From contig CALXAZ010000045.1 in assembly GCA_944386395.1 (NCBI GenBank), forward strand, positions 1-11,213: DNA of 11,213 nucleotides, in the 5' to 3' direction. The DNA comes from an uncultured Clostridia bacterium (GTDB taxonomy: Bacteria; Bacillota; Clostridia; Oscillospirales; JAAYOS01). Below the pieces are notes generated by a model. That model searched no databases, had not been told where the DNA came from, and saw only the letters and a list, made by a program, of their open reading frames with translations. A program made the position numbers and the translations under genes. How positions within the stretch are numbered: the first letter of the stretch is position 1; each line of letters starts with the position of its first letter. This document shows positions 1 through 6,091 of this stretch, piece after piece.

Positions 1-2
1 TA

Positions 3-203
3 GGTATTGACTATCTGTCGGTTGAGGATGCGAGCAAAGATGTTGTCCACAGACCGATACTTGGCTCGGGTATGGGCATAATTGAGGGAATATATCTGCG
101 TGGTATAGAACCGGGAGAATACTTTCTGTTTGCTTTGCCGTTGAAGATAGAGGGGGCAGAAGGCTGTCCTGTAAGGGCAGTATTGATAGATTTTGAAAAA
201 TAA
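3..203 (+). CDS. Cyclase / kynurenine-formamidase-family protein, C-terminal fragment
   Basis: The left edge cuts this gene; frame 3 stays open for 66 codons and ends in TAA at 201-203. The visible part begins GIDYLSVE and ends with an LPLKIEG block followed by CPVRAVLIDFEK. This pattern is typical of the C-terminus of the metal-dependent cyclase family (PF04199; KynB-like arylformamidases), whose members hydrolyse N-formylkynurenine or related amides and esters. A His (visible residue 16) and a Glu (visible residue 28) are 12 apart. That agrees with my memory of the C-terminal His/Glu metal ligands of KynB. The N-terminal HxGTHxDxPxH-type motif lies outside the window, so the exact substrate cannot be told. 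The gene is transcribed toward glmS and shares a terminator with it. Family membership is fairly secure; true kynurenine formamidase activity is not. Confidence 0.75.
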   Translation, partial: GIDYLSVEDASKDVVHRPILGSGMGIIEGIYLRGIEPGEYFLFALPLKIEGAEGCPVRAVLIDFEK

Positions 204-210
204 CATATTA

Positions 211-237
211 AAAGCCCCGGTCATTGACCGGGGCTTT
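211..237. terminator. Bidirectional rho-independent terminator between cyclase gene and glmS
   Basis: A perfect 12-bp inverted repeat (AAAGCCCCGGTC at 211-222 with GACCGGGGCTTT at 226-237) surrounds a 3-nt loop. It lies 7 nt after the plus-strand stop codon and 4 nt after the minus-strand glmS stop. The arm ends give a short U-run in both directions: TTT then GGCTTTATT on plus, TTTTAATATG on minus. It can therefore end both convergent transcripts. Confidence 0.9.
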
Positions 238-241
238 GGCT

Positions 242-2065
242 TTATTCAACGGTAACTGATTTTGCAAGATTTCTTGGTTTGTCGATGTCGCATCCGCGCA
301 TCGAAGCAACATAGTAGCTGAAAAATTGCAGGGGAACTATTGCCAGAGAAGCTTCCATCATCGGATGTATGTATGGAATTTTTATCACATGGTCAACTTC
401 ATCTGAAATGTCGCGAGCGTTATCAAGCGTTACTGCAATCACTGAGGCGCCACGTGCTTTTACTTCCTTGATGTTTGAAAGCATTTTATCAAAAAGCTTT
501 TCGGTAGTCATAAGGGCAACAACCGGAGAACCCTCCTCGATAAGGGATATTGTTCCGTGCTTTAGCTCGCCCGCTGCGTATGCCTCCGAAGCGGTATAAG
601 ATATTTCCTTGAGTTTAAGGGAACCCTCAAGAGATATTGCATAGTCAATGTTTCTGCCGATAAAGAAAATATGCTTGGCATTGAAATAGTATGAAGCGAG
701 CTTCTGGGTAACCTCTTTGAGCTCGAGAACGGTCTTAAGATCCTCCGGAAGTTTTAAAAGAGCATGGATAAATGCAATATATTCTTCCTCTGATATTTTG
801 CCGAGAGAATCTGCCATAAATAGGGCAAACATGTATATACATGCGAGTTGGGTGCTGTATGCCTTAGTAGTGGCAACGGCAATTTCGGGTCCTGCCCATG
901 TGTAGAGCACATGGTCTGATTCCTTTGCAATTGAGCTGCCAACAACATTTACAATAGAGACTATTGTGGCTCCGAGACGCTTTGCCTCGCGTAGGGCAGC
1001 AAGCGAATCAGCAGTTTCTCCAGACTGACTTATCACAATAACGAGCGTCCTCTTATCAATTATTGGATTTGAATATCTGAACTCGGAGGCGAGCTGGACA
1101 ACGGTAGGTATCCGTAGCATGTCCTCATATATGTATTTAGCTACCATTCCAACGTGATATGCGGAACCACAGCCTACAATATAGAGCTTGTCAAAGCCAC
1201 GTAGCTCATCAGGAGAGAGGGATATATCGAGACTTATCCTGCCGTCTTTTATGCGGGGACTTATAGCGTTCAAAACGGCTTTGGGTTGCTCCATTATCTC
1301 TTTAAACATGAAGTGCTCGTATCCGCCCTTCTCTGCCGCTTCGATATCCCAGTCGACATGAAAAATTTCTTTTTCGATCTTCCGGGAGTACATATCGAAT
1401 ATTTCTACTGAACCGCTTTTGACTATGGCAATCTCTTTATCATCGATATAGTAGATATCTCTGGTGTAGTTTAAAATACCGGCAACATCGGAGGCAATAA
1501 AGTTTTCCCCATTGCCAAGACCGATTATAAGCGGGCTCTCCTTTCTGACAGCAATGATAGTGTCGGGATGGTATTTACAAAGTATACCAAGGGCGTATGA
1601 ACCGTCGACGCGCTCCATTACTTTCTGCATTGTGGAGAGAAGATCCCCATCGTAATAATATTCAAACAGATGAGCTACAACCTCGGTATCGGTTTCGGAT
1701 ATAAATTTAACTCCAGTTGAAATGAGAAACTCTTTCAGCTCCATATAGTTTTCTATAATACCGTTGTGAACGACGGCAACGTTTCCCGTTCCGCTTGTTT
1801 GGGGATGAGAATTTATGTCCGATGGACGACCGTGTGTAGACCAACGGGTGTGACCAATGCCGATAGTACCGGTCGGCTCAGAGCCGTTTTTTGTTATGTC
1901 TATCAGATTCTTTAGTCTGCCTTTAGCCTTTTTGACATTTAGCGCTTGTCCATCATAGACCGCGATTCCAGCGGAATCATATCCACGGTATTCAAGTTTT
2001 GATAGACCATTTAGAAGTATAGGAGACGCCTGCTGCGCCCCCACGTATCCAATTATTCCGCACAT
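242..2065 (-). CDS. glmS: Glutamine--fructose-6-phosphate aminotransferase (isomerizing)
   Basis: GlmS makes glucosamine-6-phosphate from fructose-6-phosphate and glutamine in the cytoplasm. This is the first committed step to UDP-GlcNAc and peptidoglycan. The protein is 607 aa (E. coli GlmS is 609). It begins MCGIIGYVG, so Met removal exposes the catalytic N-terminal Cys of class II glutaminases. The glutaminase domain (about 1-230) shows GHTRWSTHG, NGIIENY and SETDTEVVAHL. Two SIS sugar-isomerase domains follow, with VGCGSAYHVG and SQSGETADS in the first and GRNIDYAISLEGSLKLKEI in the second. The C-terminal lid ends DKPRNLAKSVTVE. The start is fixed by Cys2 and an AGGA ribosome site in the 78-nt leader. 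The gene lies directly downstream of the LysR gene on the same strand and may be co-transcribed with it. No glmS ribozyme core was recognised in the leader. Assignment is very secure. Confidence 0.98.
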   Translation of the reverse strand: MCGIIGYVGAQQASPILLNGLSKLEYRGYDSAGIAVYDGQALNVKKAKGRLKNLIDITKNGSEPTGTIGIGHTRWSTHGRPSDINSHPQTSGTGNVAVVHNGIIENYMELKEFLISTGVKFISETDTEVVAHLFEYYYDGDLLSTMQKVMERVDGSYALGILCKYHPDTIIAVRKESPLIIGLGNGENFIASDVAGILNYTRDIYYIDDKEIAIVKSGSVEIFDMYSRKIEKEIFHVDWDIEAAEKGGYEHFMFKEIMEQPKAVLNAISPRIKDGRISLDISLSPDELRGFDKLYIVGCGSAYHVGMVAKYIYEDMLRIPTVVQLASEFRYSNPIIDKRTLVIVISQSGETADSLAALREAKRLGATIVSIVNVVGSSIAKESDHVLYTWAGPEIAVATTKAYSTQLACIYMFALFMADSLGKISEEEYIAFIHALLKLPEDLKTVLELKEVTQKLASYYFNAKHIFFIGRNIDYAISLEGSLKLKEISYTASEAYAAGELKHGTISLIEEGSPVVALMTTEKLFDKMLSNIKEVKARGASVIAVTLDNARDISDEVDHVIKIPYIHPMMEASLAIVPLQFFSYYVASMRGCDIDKPRNLAKSVTVE

Positions 2066-2143
2066 AATTTTTCCTGTTCTGCGGACTGTATATTCAGAGT
2101 TGTCCGCGCCGCTTTTCTGGCGAGCGGTGCGCCAAAGTTTTGC

Positions 2144-3067
2144 CTAGCAAAATTGGCTGGGCAGTTTATAGGCTGACGGATTTTCCTCGGTAATCATTTT
2201 GATAAAGCAGCTTGCTGCGGCTGAGGTGGGTATCACCGATGGGCGTATAAGACCTATTGAGCGCTCGGGAAGAGGAACCTTTAGCTGCACCTCGACTAGC
2301 TCTCTGTTTTGAAGCTCAGAAAGGATAAACTCCCTTGTCACGCATGCATATCCAAGACCAATTTTTGCAAATTCAACTAGCAGATCGAGACTGCCAAGCT
2401 CTATTTCCGGAGTGAGGGAAATGCCGGCTGAGGCGAGATATGTGTCCAGCCTGCGGCGTGTGTTGCTGTCGCGTTCAAGTAGAAGAATGGGACGGTGGGC
2501 AAGATCTTCGAGACATGAAATTGTCTGAGCGTCCTCGAAATATGGCGCTCCTGCAACGAAGCAGTCGTGCAGAGCTCTGCACTCGGTTACAGAGAAGCTG
2601 GGAGGAGTAGCGATTGGAAGATTTACAAAACCAAAGTCTACCTGAGCGTTTTGAAGGAGCGTTATCGTTTCAGGGGACGTTCTGTTTGTAACATGTATCT
2701 AAACATGAGGATATTGTTGTCGAAAGCGTTCAAAATAGGGGAGAAGAAAATGCTTGCAGATAGTGTCGCTGGCGCCGATGTTTATCTGTCCGCGCTCAAG
2801 CGAGACCATTTCTGAAAAGCGGGATTCTGCTGCGGATACAAGCTCAAGTGCGCGACCAACGTATTGCTTTAGCATTTCTCCCTCATGGGTTAAAGCAACG
2901 CCGCGGGAATTTCGTATGAATAGAGTGCCGCCAAGCTCAGACTCAAGCAGTTTTATTGCCTGAGTTACTGCTGGCTGTGAGATAAAAAGATTCCTTGCGG
3001 CACCTGAGATACTTCCACATTCTGCAACTACGAGAAATACGCGGTAAAGCTCGAGATTGATATCCAT
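2144..3067 (-). pseudogene. LysR-family transcriptional regulator interrupted by one in-frame amber codon
   Basis: Residues 1-122 form the usual LysR N-terminus. It starts MDINLELYRVFLVVAECGSI, has a winged helix-turn-helix over about 16-62 (GAARNLFISQPAVTQAI, then LFIRNSRGVALTHEGE), and continues with the linker helix. Codon 123 (2699-2701) is TAG. The same frame then stays open for 184 more codons with no further lesion, to a second TAG at 2144-2146. The downstream part is recognisable effector domain: VTNRTSPETITLLQ, VDFGFVNLP, ELGSLDLLVEFAKIGLGYACV. The 307-codon total is a normal LysR length. The lost residue follows YPHV, where I would expect Lys, so one AAG-to-TAG change would explain it. 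There is no in-frame ATG soon after the stop to allow restart. It may be a recent nonsense mutation, a sequencing error, or a read-through site. The target genes are unknown; no gene is divergently transcribed next to it. Confidence 0.85.
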
Positions 3068-3087
3068 AAAAACATCCTGTTTGACTT

Positions 3088-3102
3088 CAAAATATTATTT
3101 TG
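3088..3102. repeat. 15-bp palindrome in the LysR leader, possible operator
   Basis: CAAAATA (3088-3094) and TATTTTG (3096-3102) form a perfect inverted repeat around one central base. It lies just downstream of the predicted LysR transcription start and upstream of the ribosome site. AT-rich dyads of this kind are common LysR-type binding sites, so autorepression is plausible. The low complexity of the region means chance is not excluded. Confidence 0.45.
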
Positions 3103-3112
3103 GTACAAATAA

Positions 3113-3141
3113 AGTATAATACAGCTATTTTTTTAAGTCAA
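3113..3141 (-). promoter_or_regulatory. Sigma-A-type promoter of the LysR gene
   Basis: Read on the minus strand, TTGACT (3141-3136) is followed by exactly 17 nt and then TATACT (3118-3113). This is a near-consensus -35/-10 pair at the ideal spacing. A start near 3106 would give a leader of about 39 nt, with an AGGA ribosome site 7 nt before the LysR ATG at 3067. It is the best promoter match I found in the window. Confidence 0.85.
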
Positions 3142-3156
3142 CGCATATTTCATACA

Positions 3157-3178
3157 AGCAAAAAGGGGCATTTTTGCT
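3157..3178. repeat. 22-bp inverted repeat about 61 bp upstream of the predicted LysR start
   Basis: AGCAAAAA (3157-3164) and TTTTTGCT (3171-3178) are perfect 8-bp arms around GGGGCA. The centre falls about 61 bp upstream of the predicted LysR transcription start (near 3106). That is close to the -65 position where LysR-type proteins usually hold their recognition site. It could instead be a leftover or weak second terminator for the gene upstream, though a strong hairpin already lies at 3252-3280. Confidence 0.5.
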
Positions 3179-3251
3179 GAGATTTGTGTGCTGCACCAAC
3201 ATCAATAACAAAATAGATTTGCAAACGATCCCATAACGGAATGTCAAAACA

Positions 3252-3280
3252 GATAGCCGGAAATATTCTCTCCGGCTATC
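3252..3280 (-). terminator. Rho-independent terminator of the membrane-anchored protein gene
   Basis: GATAGCCGGA (3252-3261) pairs perfectly with TCCGGCTATC (3271-3280) across a 9-nt loop. On the minus strand the stem is followed by TGTTTTG. It begins 5 nt after the stop codon of the gene ending at 3286. This separates that gene from the LysR gene downstream, which has its own promoter. Confidence 0.8.
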
Positions 3281-3285
3281 CAATG

Positions 3286-3900
3286 TCAGAACGCCATTAG
3301 CCCGGTAAATTCATACAAAGGGCTTTCGACTGCGACCGCGCTGACAGATATGTATCCGCTGTCCTCTACGAGCTGAAGCTCAGCGGATGCGGTGTTGCTG
3401 CCCGAAGCTCCGGAAATTGTAAAACGTAGCTTTGCAATAGTGCTGCCATTTTGATCCTCAGTGACATTTTCAACAAACCAGCTATCTATTGTTTCGTCGG
3501 AAACAGGAAAAAGCATATCGCCATAGTTGTCCTGTATTACATCGAGGTATTTCTCTTTAAGATCTGCCGTCATTACCGAGTATTGCGTAAGCCCATTCTT
3601 GCCACATACACCCTCTGCCCATATTTCAACAGCCTCTTCAACAGTCGTTGCACCAAAATTACCAAGCGTGCCGATGGCAGCTTCAACTGCACTTGCACCG
3701 GTGACCTCTGTTATTGCCGAGTATACAGGCTCTGCGTTTTGCATATCAGCATTTTCATCTGATAAAAATTGTAAAGCGACAGCACCCAGAAGCAAAAATG
3801 CCATTAGGAGCACAGCAACTGCGCTTTTCCGCCGCATTCCAGATCGGCGTTGCCTCTTTGGGTTTGAGGTTTTTTTAAATCCAGAAACGAGTATTTTCAT
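3286..3900 (-). CDS. Unrecognised membrane-anchored exported protein
   Basis: I do not recognise this family. The product is about 204 aa. The first 28 or so residues are cytoplasmic and very basic (KKTSNPKRQRRSGMRRK). One hydrophobic segment follows (about 29-45, AVAVLLMAFLLLGAVAL), with no lipobox Cys, so a type II membrane topology is predicted. The remaining 155 or so residues are acidic, probably outside the cell. They contain TTVEEAVEIWAEGV and LTQYSVMTADLKEKYLDVIQ, then a beta-rich C-terminal half. That EIWAEGV...QYSVM pattern reminds me of a small extracytoplasmic NTF2-like domain attached to clostridial BlaR/anti-sigma-like proteins; this is weak recollection, not evidence. I chose ATG at 3900 because GTG at 3909 sits only 2 nt from the AGGA site; with the GTG the protein has 207 aa. 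The gene is flanked by terminators on both sides, so it is likely monocistronic. No clear promoter was found. Confidence 0.7.
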   Translation of the reverse strand: MKILVSGFKKTSNPKRQRRSGMRRKSAVAVLLMAFLLLGAVALQFLSDENADMQNAEPVYSAITEVTGASAVEAAIGTLGNFGATTVEEAVEIWAEGVCGKNGLTQYSVMTADLKEKYLDVIQDNYGDMLFPVSDETIDSWFVENVTEDQNGSTIAKLRFTISGASGSNTASAELQLVEDSGYISVSAVAVESPLYEFTGLMAF

Positions 3901-4032
3901 TTTGTCCACATTCCTTCCGCTTGTCTTTTGATAAAGTTTATGCGGACAGGAATAAAAAAATTACAAAGGATATTTCACCATTAAAATTTTTAAAAGCAAT
4001 GATTGTTGAGTAGCCATAAGGCTTAAATATAA

Positions 4033-4066
4033 AAATGGGCAGATGGATATTTCCATCCGCCCATTT
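4033..4066 (-). terminator. Rho-independent terminator of the fatty acid synthesis operon
   Basis: AAATGGGC (4033-4040) pairs with GCCCATTT (4059-4066), and GATGGA (4042-4047) pairs with TCCATC (4052-4057). There is one A/C mismatch and a 4-nt loop. On the minus strand the stem runs into TTTTTATATTT. It lies 24 nt after the acpP stop and marks the end of the operon. Confidence 0.92.
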
Positions 4067-4090
4067 GAACGTAAATGCTAGGAAAAGAGA

Positions 4091-4321
4091 TTAGTCCTTC
4101 AGACTCTCGACGAATCTTACGACATCGCCAACGGTTTTCATCTCCTGCGCAGCCTCGTCTGGAACCTCGATGTCAAATTCTTCTTCGAGCGACATTATCA
4201 TTTCAACAACGTCGAGCGAATCTGCTCCGAGATCTTCCTGAATTGTGGAATCCATTGTTATCTCATCCTCATTTACATCGAGCTGCTCGGCAAGTACCGC
4301 TTTAATTTTGTCAAAGATCAT
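4091..4321 (-). CDS. acpP: Acyl carrier protein
   Basis: This 76-aa acidic protein carries growing acyl chains on a 4'-phosphopantetheine arm during type II fatty acid synthesis. The attachment motif is DLGADSLDVVEM with the acceptor at Ser35. The four-helix ACP layout and length are normal. The start is set by ATG at 4321, 7 nt after a strong GGAGGA (4329-4334). It is the last gene of the operon, 46 nt after accA, the widest spacing in the cluster. The gap holds a short GC stem (CCGC-TTTA-GCGG, 4345-4356) that may affect RNA processing. In many Firmicutes acpP sits near the front, beside fabH or fabK; here it is distal, so any fabD-proximal copy would be a paralogue outside the window. Assignment is very secure. 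Confidence 0.97.
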   Translation of the reverse strand: MIFDKIKAVLAEQLDVNEDEITMDSTIQEDLGADSLDVVEMIMSLEEEFDIEVPDEAAQEMKTVGDVVRFVESLKD

Positions 4322-4367
4322 TTTTAATTCCTCCGTTTATTAAACCGCTTTAGCGGGTTGATACGAT

Positions 4368-5186
4368 TTATATGCTACCGTTTTCCGCGTATACTCCAAT
4401 CCTGCGAAACTTTTCGTAGCGCTGGAAAACGAGCTCATTGCCCGACCTTGAAAGGAGCTGACCGAGGGCACTCTGGATGGCAGCATGCATTGCCGCTGCC
4501 ATAAATTTTGCGTTTTTATGGGCTCCGCCTGCTGGCTCTTCAATAATTCCATCAATGACCCCTAAAGAGAGAAGGTCGTATGCTGTTATTTTCATTTTTT
4601 GTGCGGCTTCACGCTCTCTGCTTGCGTCCTTCCACAGGATAGAAGCAAAGCCCTTCGGTGAGATGACGGAATAGGTTGCATTTTCAAGCATAAAAATCCG
4701 ATCTGCAACAGCAAGCCCAAGAGCGCCTCCGCTACCACCCTCACCTGTGACTATGCTTATAATAGGAACTTTCAGTGCTGACATCTCCAAAAGGTTTCGG
4801 GCAATGGCCTCGCCTTGCCCGCGTTCCTCGGCGCCAATGCCACAGTACGCGCCGGGTGTGTCTACTATGCATATGATGGGACGCCCAAATTTTTCTGCCT
4901 GTCTCATCAGACGCAGAGCCTTCCGGTAGCCCTCCGGATGTGCCATCCCAAAATTGGATCTGATATTGTCGGAGGTTTTTCCACCTTTGATATGCCCGAT
5001 AACGGTTACTGGGAGACCATCAAATTCAGCGATCCCCCCCCACATCGCGGGGTCATCTCCGTATAGCCTGTCTCCGTGCTGCTCAAAAAAGCTGTCAAAG
5101 ATATTTGATATATAATATAGGATGGTGGGGCGGTCACGGTGCTTTGCGATTTCGCGCCTGTCGAGAACGTCTATGTTATTTTCCAA
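4368..5186 (-). CDS. accA: Acetyl-CoA carboxylase carboxyltransferase subunit alpha
   Basis: AccA pairs with AccD in an A2D2 carboxyltransferase that moves CO2 from biotin on AccB to acetyl-CoA, giving malonyl-CoA. The 272-aa protein shows ERGQGEAIARNLLEMS, VTGEGGSGGALGLAVAD and ISPKGFASILWKD, with an ILYYISNIFD block near the N-terminus. It is a little shorter than E. coli AccA (about 319 aa), as is common in Firmicutes. The start is TTG at 5186, with GGAGG (5195-5199) placed 8 nt before it. An in-frame TGA two codons upstream rules out a longer form, and the next Met would cut into the domain. The first 11 nt overlap the end of accD, so translation of the two subunits is probably coupled, which would help hold them at equal amounts. 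Confidence 0.96.
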   Translation of the reverse strand: MENNIDVLDRREIAKHRDRPTILYYISNIFDSFFEQHGDRLYGDDPAMWGGIAEFDGLPVTVIGHIKGGKTSDNIRSNFGMAHPEGYRKALRLMRQAEKFGRPIICIVDTPGAYCGIGAEERGQGEAIARNLLEMSALKVPIISIVTGEGGSGGALGLAVADRIFMLENATYSVISPKGFASILWKDASREREAAQKMKITAYDLLSLGVIDGIIEEPAGGAHKNAKFMAAAMHAAIQSALGQLLSRSGNELVFQRYEKFRRIGVYAENGSI

Positions 5187-6066
5187 CGCTCACACCTCCA
5201 ACATTATTTGAAGTACGGCTGTGTATTTTTAGCAGGTAGCCAAGCTGGTGTCGCATATCTTTTCTGGGTACGATAGCGTCAATAAAGCCGTGAGCAAGCT
5301 GAAATTCGGAAGTTTGAAAATCTGCCGGAAGCTTTTCCGAAATTGTGCCTTCTATAACCCGCCTTCCGGCAAAACCGATAGTAGCGCCAGGTTCTGCAAG
5401 CTGTATGTCACCAAGCATGGCAAAGCTTGCCGTTACACCTCCGGTAGTGGGGTCGGTAAGGACAGGGATGTATAGCCCGCCAGCAGCGGAGTGCCGTCCT
5501 ACGGCGGCGCTTACCTTTGCCATTTGCATAAGAGATAGTATCCCCTCCTGCATACGGGCGCCACCTGAGGCACAAAACAGAACGACAGGGAGCTTATCAT
5601 CGGTTGCCCGCTCAAACATCCTTGTAAGCCTCTCACCGACAACGGAACCCATAGACGCCATCATAAAGTGACTGTCCATAACTCCCAGGTAGAGAGGGGT
5701 GCCTTCTATCAGCGCTCGACCTGTTATCACGGCATCCTCCAGCCCAGTACTTTTGTTGAGAGACAATATCTTTTCTGAATACCCGTCAAAATCAAGCGGG
5801 TTAACAGAGTGTAGACCTGAGTCTGTTTCATTAAAGCTGCCACTATCAGCTGTGATAGAGATGCGCTCCCATGCACTGAGCCTTTCGTGGTGCCCACAGT
5901 GCGGGCAAACCTTTATACCCCGCTCATACTCATCACGCAGCTGACCTTTGCTACACTTCGGGCAAATGTGCCACATATCTGGAGGCAGGTTTTGTTCGGT
6001 AGATTTAGCACGTGCAGACTGCGGAACTGTTATATATTTGGCTTTTTTAAAGAAATCCTGTAACAT
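5176..6066 (-). CDS. accD: Acetyl-CoA carboxylase carboxyltransferase subunit beta
   Basis: AccD is the beta half of the carboxyltransferase. The 296-aa protein starts MLQDFFKKAKYITVP, as the family does, and has a four-Cys zinc ribbon at Cys35, Cys38, Cys54 and Cys57 (CPKC and CPHC). The crotonase-like carboxyltransferase domain follows with ASGGARMQEGILSLMQMAK, GGVTASFAMLGDI and GATIGFAGRRVIEGT. Length is normal (E. coli 304). The start is set by homology rather than by ribosome site: the nearest AGGA is about 13 nt upstream, and an out-of-frame ATG at 6076 opens a 9-codon frame across the start. Initiation may therefore be weak or depend on coupling to accC, which ends 25 nt upstream. The 3' end overlaps accA by 11 nt. 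Confidence 0.97.
   Translation of the reverse strand: MLQDFFKKAKYITVPQSARAKSTEQNLPPDMWHICPKCSKGQLRDEYERGIKVCPHCGHHERLSAWERISITADSGSFNETDSGLHSVNPLDFDGYSEKILSLNKSTGLEDAVITGRALIEGTPLYLGVMDSHFMMASMGSVVGERLTRMFERATDDKLPVVLFCASGGARMQEGILSLMQMAKVSAAVGRHSAAGGLYIPVLTDPTTGGVTASFAMLGDIQLAEPGATIGFAGRRVIEGTISEKLPADFQTSEFQLAHGFIDAIVPRKDMRHQLGYLLKIHSRTSNNVGGVSVGK
5195..5199 (-). promoter_or_regulatory. Ribosome binding site that fixes the accA TTG start
   Basis: GGAGG on the minus strand lies inside the 3' end of accD, 8 nt before the TTG at 5186-5184. It decides an unusual start codon and supports translational coupling of accD and accA. Confidence 0.85.
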
Positions 6067-6091
6067 TTCCGGTCATCAGTCCTTTCTGGGA

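Noticed and set aside
2066..2143. Possible glmS ribozyme/riboswitch upstream of glmS
   Set aside because: The spacer is only 78 nt, shorter than the known ribozyme, and I cannot see its cleavage site and pseudoknot core. The GGCGCACCG stretch is only a superficial match.
2144..2701. Frameshift as the cause of the split LysR gene
   Set aside because: Both parts are in the same phase and the downstream sequence reads as continuous effector domain, so only the single TAG separates them.
2567..2815. Plus-strand 82-codon frame opposite the LysR gene
   Set aside because: It lies antisense to clear LysR coding sequence, has no family resemblance, and looks like a shadow of the real frame.
3897..3911. 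Four-codon ORF (ATG at 3911) whose TGA overlaps the ATG at 3900 of the membrane protein
   Set aside because: It is too short to judge, and a start-stop overlap of this size is easily produced by chance.
3451..3931. Plus-strand frames of 103 and 134 codons opposite the membrane protein gene
   Set aside because: The minus frame has a coherent basic tail, membrane segment and outer domain plus a matching terminator. The plus frames have neither a recognisable domain nor a terminator of their own.
3910..4032. Promoter for the membrane protein gene
   Set aside because: Several AT-rich partial matches exist (for example TTGTAA with CATAAA at 18 nt), but none is better than expected in such AT-rich sequence, so none was called.
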